A stretch of 8,112 bases of DNA from Burkholderiaceae bacterium (GTDB lineage Bacteria > Pseudomonadota > Gammaproteobacteria > Burkholderiales > Burkholderiaceae_C), in NCBI GenBank assembly GCA_017999135.1, contig JAGOBT010000121.1, positions 1 through 8,112 on the forward strand, in the 5' to 3' direction. The position numbers and the translations under genes were made by a program. Each line of letters starts with the position of its first letter. Within the stretch, counting starts at the first letter, position 1. A model generated the notes under the pieces. The model made no database searches and was not told where the DNA came from. It was given only the letters and a program-made list of their open reading frames with translations. Shown here piece after piece: positions 5,775-8,112 of the stretch.

Positions 5775-7019
5775 TCAGTCAACGGCGATCTTCAGGAACA
5801 GGTCGCGGTCGGGCGAGAAGTTGGCATGCAGCGGCAGCAGGGCGCCGCCCAGCGCCCGCGCGTCCGACCCGATGGTGCCGGGCAGCAGCATGGGCCGGGT
5901 CACGCCCTCCCAGCTGTAGCGGTCCAGCGCCTGCTGCAGCGCCGCCACCAGCGCTGCCTGCAACGCCCGGCTGAACGAGCCGTCGACGATCACGCTTTCC
6001 AGGTCGAGCAGGCAGGCGGCGCTGTTGACGGCCAGCGCCACCGCGCCCGCCGCGTCGGCCAGCCAGGCCTGGGTGTGCGCCAGCCACGGCGCCTGCAGCG
6101 CCCGGTCGTCGGCCACCGCGGCAGTGTCCAGGCCGTGCTGGCGGTAGCGCGCCTCCAGGTTGGCCAGGGATGCCACGCTGAGCAGCTGGGCCGGCGCCGT
6201 GCCGTCGCTCGACGCGGCCAGGCCCATCGGCAATGAGCCGATGGCGCCGGCGTTGCCATGCAGCCCGGCGCGCAGGTGGCTGTCCAGCACCAGGCCACCG
6301 CCGATGAAGGTGTCGACGAACACGTAGAGAAAGCTCTGCACGCTGCGCCCGCGGCCGGCCACCAGCTCGGCCACGCAGGCGGCGGCGGTGTCCTTGATCA
6401 GCGACACCGGCAGGTCGGTGCGGGCGGCCACCTCGGCGCGCAGGTTCACCAGTGGCCAGCGGGCGGCCACGTCGGGCGGCATGTCCAGCAGCGTCTGCCA
6501 GCCGCCCAGGCTGAACGGCGCGGCGATGCCCACGCCCTGCACCCGGCCCAGCGCATCGGCGCTGAGTTGCGCAGCCATCTCGGCCAGCCGCGCGCCGATC
6601 TCGGCCAGCAGCTGGTCGGGGTCGGGGTAGCGGTAGTCCAGCGTCCAGCGCTGGCGCACCGCGCCGGTGAAGTCGACCAGCAGCACGTCCATGCTGCGCC
6701 GGCCCACCTTGATGCCGATGGCCAGCGCGCCGTCGGGGTTCAGCCGCAGCGGCACCGACGGCTGGCCCACCTTGCCGCGCTGCGGCGTGCCGCGCAACAG
6801 CAGGCCGTCGGTCTCCAGCCGCTTGGTGATCAGGCTGACTGTCTGCGCGGTGAGCTGGGTGACCCGGGCGATCTCGGCGCCCGGCAGTGCGCCGTGCAGG
6901 CGGATGGCCTGCAGCACCACCCGCTCGTTGTACTGGCGCAGCCCGCCCTGGCTGGAGCCGCGGGGCTTGAGCCGCAGGGCGTCGGCCGCGGCCAGCAGGT
7001 CAGGGTCGGAGCGGTTCAC
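5775..7019 (-). CDS. ROK-family transcriptional regulator (NagC/XylR type)
   Basis: A 414-residue regulator of sugar genes. A winged helix-turn-helix at about 26-90 (recognition segment TAQTVSLITKRL, 57-68; wing RGKVGQPSVPLRL, 81-93) is joined to a ROK sugar-binding domain at about 97-400. The ROK part is reduced: the usual phosphate-binding DxGxT start reads IGIKVGRR (101-108), the sugar-contact GEIGH motif reads GAIGS (258-262), and the Zn-binding CxCGxxGC block is absent. Asp-210 in IKDTAAA is retained where ROK kinases have NDAN. It should be a non-catalytic sensor, binding the sugar taken up by the neighbouring ABC transporter. The GTG start at 7019 overlaps the fucU-like stop by 20 bases, with an AAGAAGG ribosome site upstream; it gives MNRSDPDLL, a reasonable N-terminus. 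It is the third gene of the ABC-mutarotase-regulator cluster, which suggests local feedback control. Confidence 0.9.
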   Translation of the reverse strand: MNRSDPDLLAAADALRLKPRGSSQGGLRQYNERVVLQAIRLHGALPGAEIARVTQLTAQTVSLITKRLETDGLLLRGTPQRGKVGQPSVPLRLNPDGALAIGIKVGRRSMDVLLVDFTGAVRQRWTLDYRYPDPDQLLAEIGARLAEMAAQLSADALGRVQGVGIAAPFSLGGWQTLLDMPPDVAARWPLVNLRAEVAARTDLPVSLIKDTAAACVAELVAGRGRSVQSFLYVFVDTFIGGGLVLDSHLRAGLHGNAGAIGSLPMGLAASSDGTAPAQLLSVASLANLEARYRQHGLDTAAVADDRALQAPWLAHTQAWLADAAGAVALAVNSAACLLDLESVIVDGSFSRALQAALVAALQQALDRYSWEGVTRPMLLPGTIGSDARALGGALLPLHANFSPDRDLFLKIAVD

Positions 7020-7455
7020 CCAGCACGCCCTTCTTCAGGATCACGTTGGCCCAGGGCTGCAGCTCGCCGGTGTGCACGATGGCGAAGGCGGACTTGACCC
7101 GGTCATAGAAAGCGAAGCGCTCCATGGCCAGCCATTGTGCGGGCGTGGCATGGCCGCTGGCCTGCAGCGCATCCACCAGGGTGCGCTGCTGCGCGCTGCG
7201 GTAGCCCGCCGGCGTGCCGCCCACCTGCATGCACGCCAGCGGCTGGTCGACCATGGCATCCAGCGGCAGCAGGCTCAGCACCGCTTCCACGGTGCGCTGC
7301 ACGCCCACGCCGGCCAGCGTGATCACCGGCTTGCCGCGGCCCAGGCTGGCGGCGGTGAAATTGGCGTCGGCAATGACGAGTTCGTCGCCATGGCCCATCT
7401 CGGCCAGCACCTTCAGCAGGTCAGGCGTCAGCAGCGGGTCGATGCCCTTCAGCAT
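7000..7455 (-). CDS. fucU: RbsD/FucU-family sugar mutarotase
   Basis: A 151-residue cytosolic protein of the FucU/RbsD family, which interconverts anomers or ring forms of sugars such as fucose or ribose after uptake. The family pattern is complete: MLKGIDPLLTPDLLKVLAEMG at the start, GHGDE (21-25) with the likely catalytic His-22, IADANF (28-33), ERFAFYDRVKSAFAIVHTGE (112-131) and a C-terminal ANVILKKGVL (136-145). The length is normal. GGAG about 10 bases before the ATG serves as the ribosome site. It starts 16 bases after the stop of the ABC ATPase and overlaps the ROK regulator, so the three are co-transcribed. The symbol names the closest well-known member; the actual sugar (fucose, ribose or another) cannot be told from sequence. 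Confidence 0.88.
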   Translation of the reverse strand: MLKGIDPLLTPDLLKVLAEMGHGDELVIADANFTAASLGRGKPVITLAGVGVQRTVEAVLSLLPLDAMVDQPLACMQVGGTPAGYRSAQQRTLVDALQASGHATPAQWLAMERFAFYDRVKSAFAIVHTGELQPWANVILKKGVLGEPLRP

Positions 7456-7471
7456 GTGCGCAGGCTCCGGG

Positions 7472-8112
<641 letters not shown>

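Noticed and set aside
6258..7097. Plus-strand open frame opposite the ROK regulator
   Set aside because: Gln/His/Ala-rich shadow frame with no domain; the minus strand has HTH and ROK motifs.

Overview
The window is about 70% G+C by eye. It looks like a betaproteobacterium of the order Burkholderiales, probably the Rubrivivax/Leptothrix/Methylibium/Ideonella side. The reasons are the gene content (a PEP-CTERM protein, a PQQ alcohol dehydrogenase, an AcoR-family regulator), the codon use, and a C-tract/hairpin intergenic repeat of a kind I recall from that group. The assignment is an inference; there is no rRNA or other marker here.

Left part (1-750): a small exported PEP-CTERM protein on the plus strand, followed by a short convergent gap.

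Centre (750-5214): a divergently arranged alcohol-oxidation locus. On the minus strand is a 380-residue regulator with the N-terminal SWxRC motif, GAF and PAS-like regions and a Fis-type helix-turn-helix of the AcoR family, but no sigma-54-activating AAA+ domain. A 247-bp intergenic region carries a perfect 10-1-10 palindrome (1933-1953), the best operator candidate. On the plus strand are three overlapping genes: a periplasmic PQQ-dependent alcohol dehydrogenase, a small c-type cytochrome (CAQCH), and a periplasmic binding protein resembling those that accompany quinoprotein dehydrogenases (XoxJ/MxaJ type). This is the dehydrogenase / electron acceptor / accessory protein layout of xoxFGJ clusters. 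The dehydrogenase has an Asp two residues after the catalytic Asp (D301-Y-D303), the hallmark of lanthanide-using enzymes, so a lanthanide-responsive alcohol oxidation system is a reasonable hypothesis. A mosaic hairpin repeat (3811-3957) lies between the dehydrogenase stop and the cytochrome signal peptide and is open in the cytochrome frame, which makes the cytochrome start uncertain.

Right part (5215-8112): all genes are on the minus strand. In transcription order they are a sugar ABC transporter ATPase (cut by the window edge just after its Walker A), a FucU/RbsD-family sugar mutarotase, a ROK-family regulator whose GTG start overlaps fucU, and, after a 92-bp gap, a short solitary type IV pilin-like protein. 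The first three form a compact sugar uptake and regulation operon. Two hairpins at 5230-5288 separate the convergent dehydrogenase operon and pilin gene.
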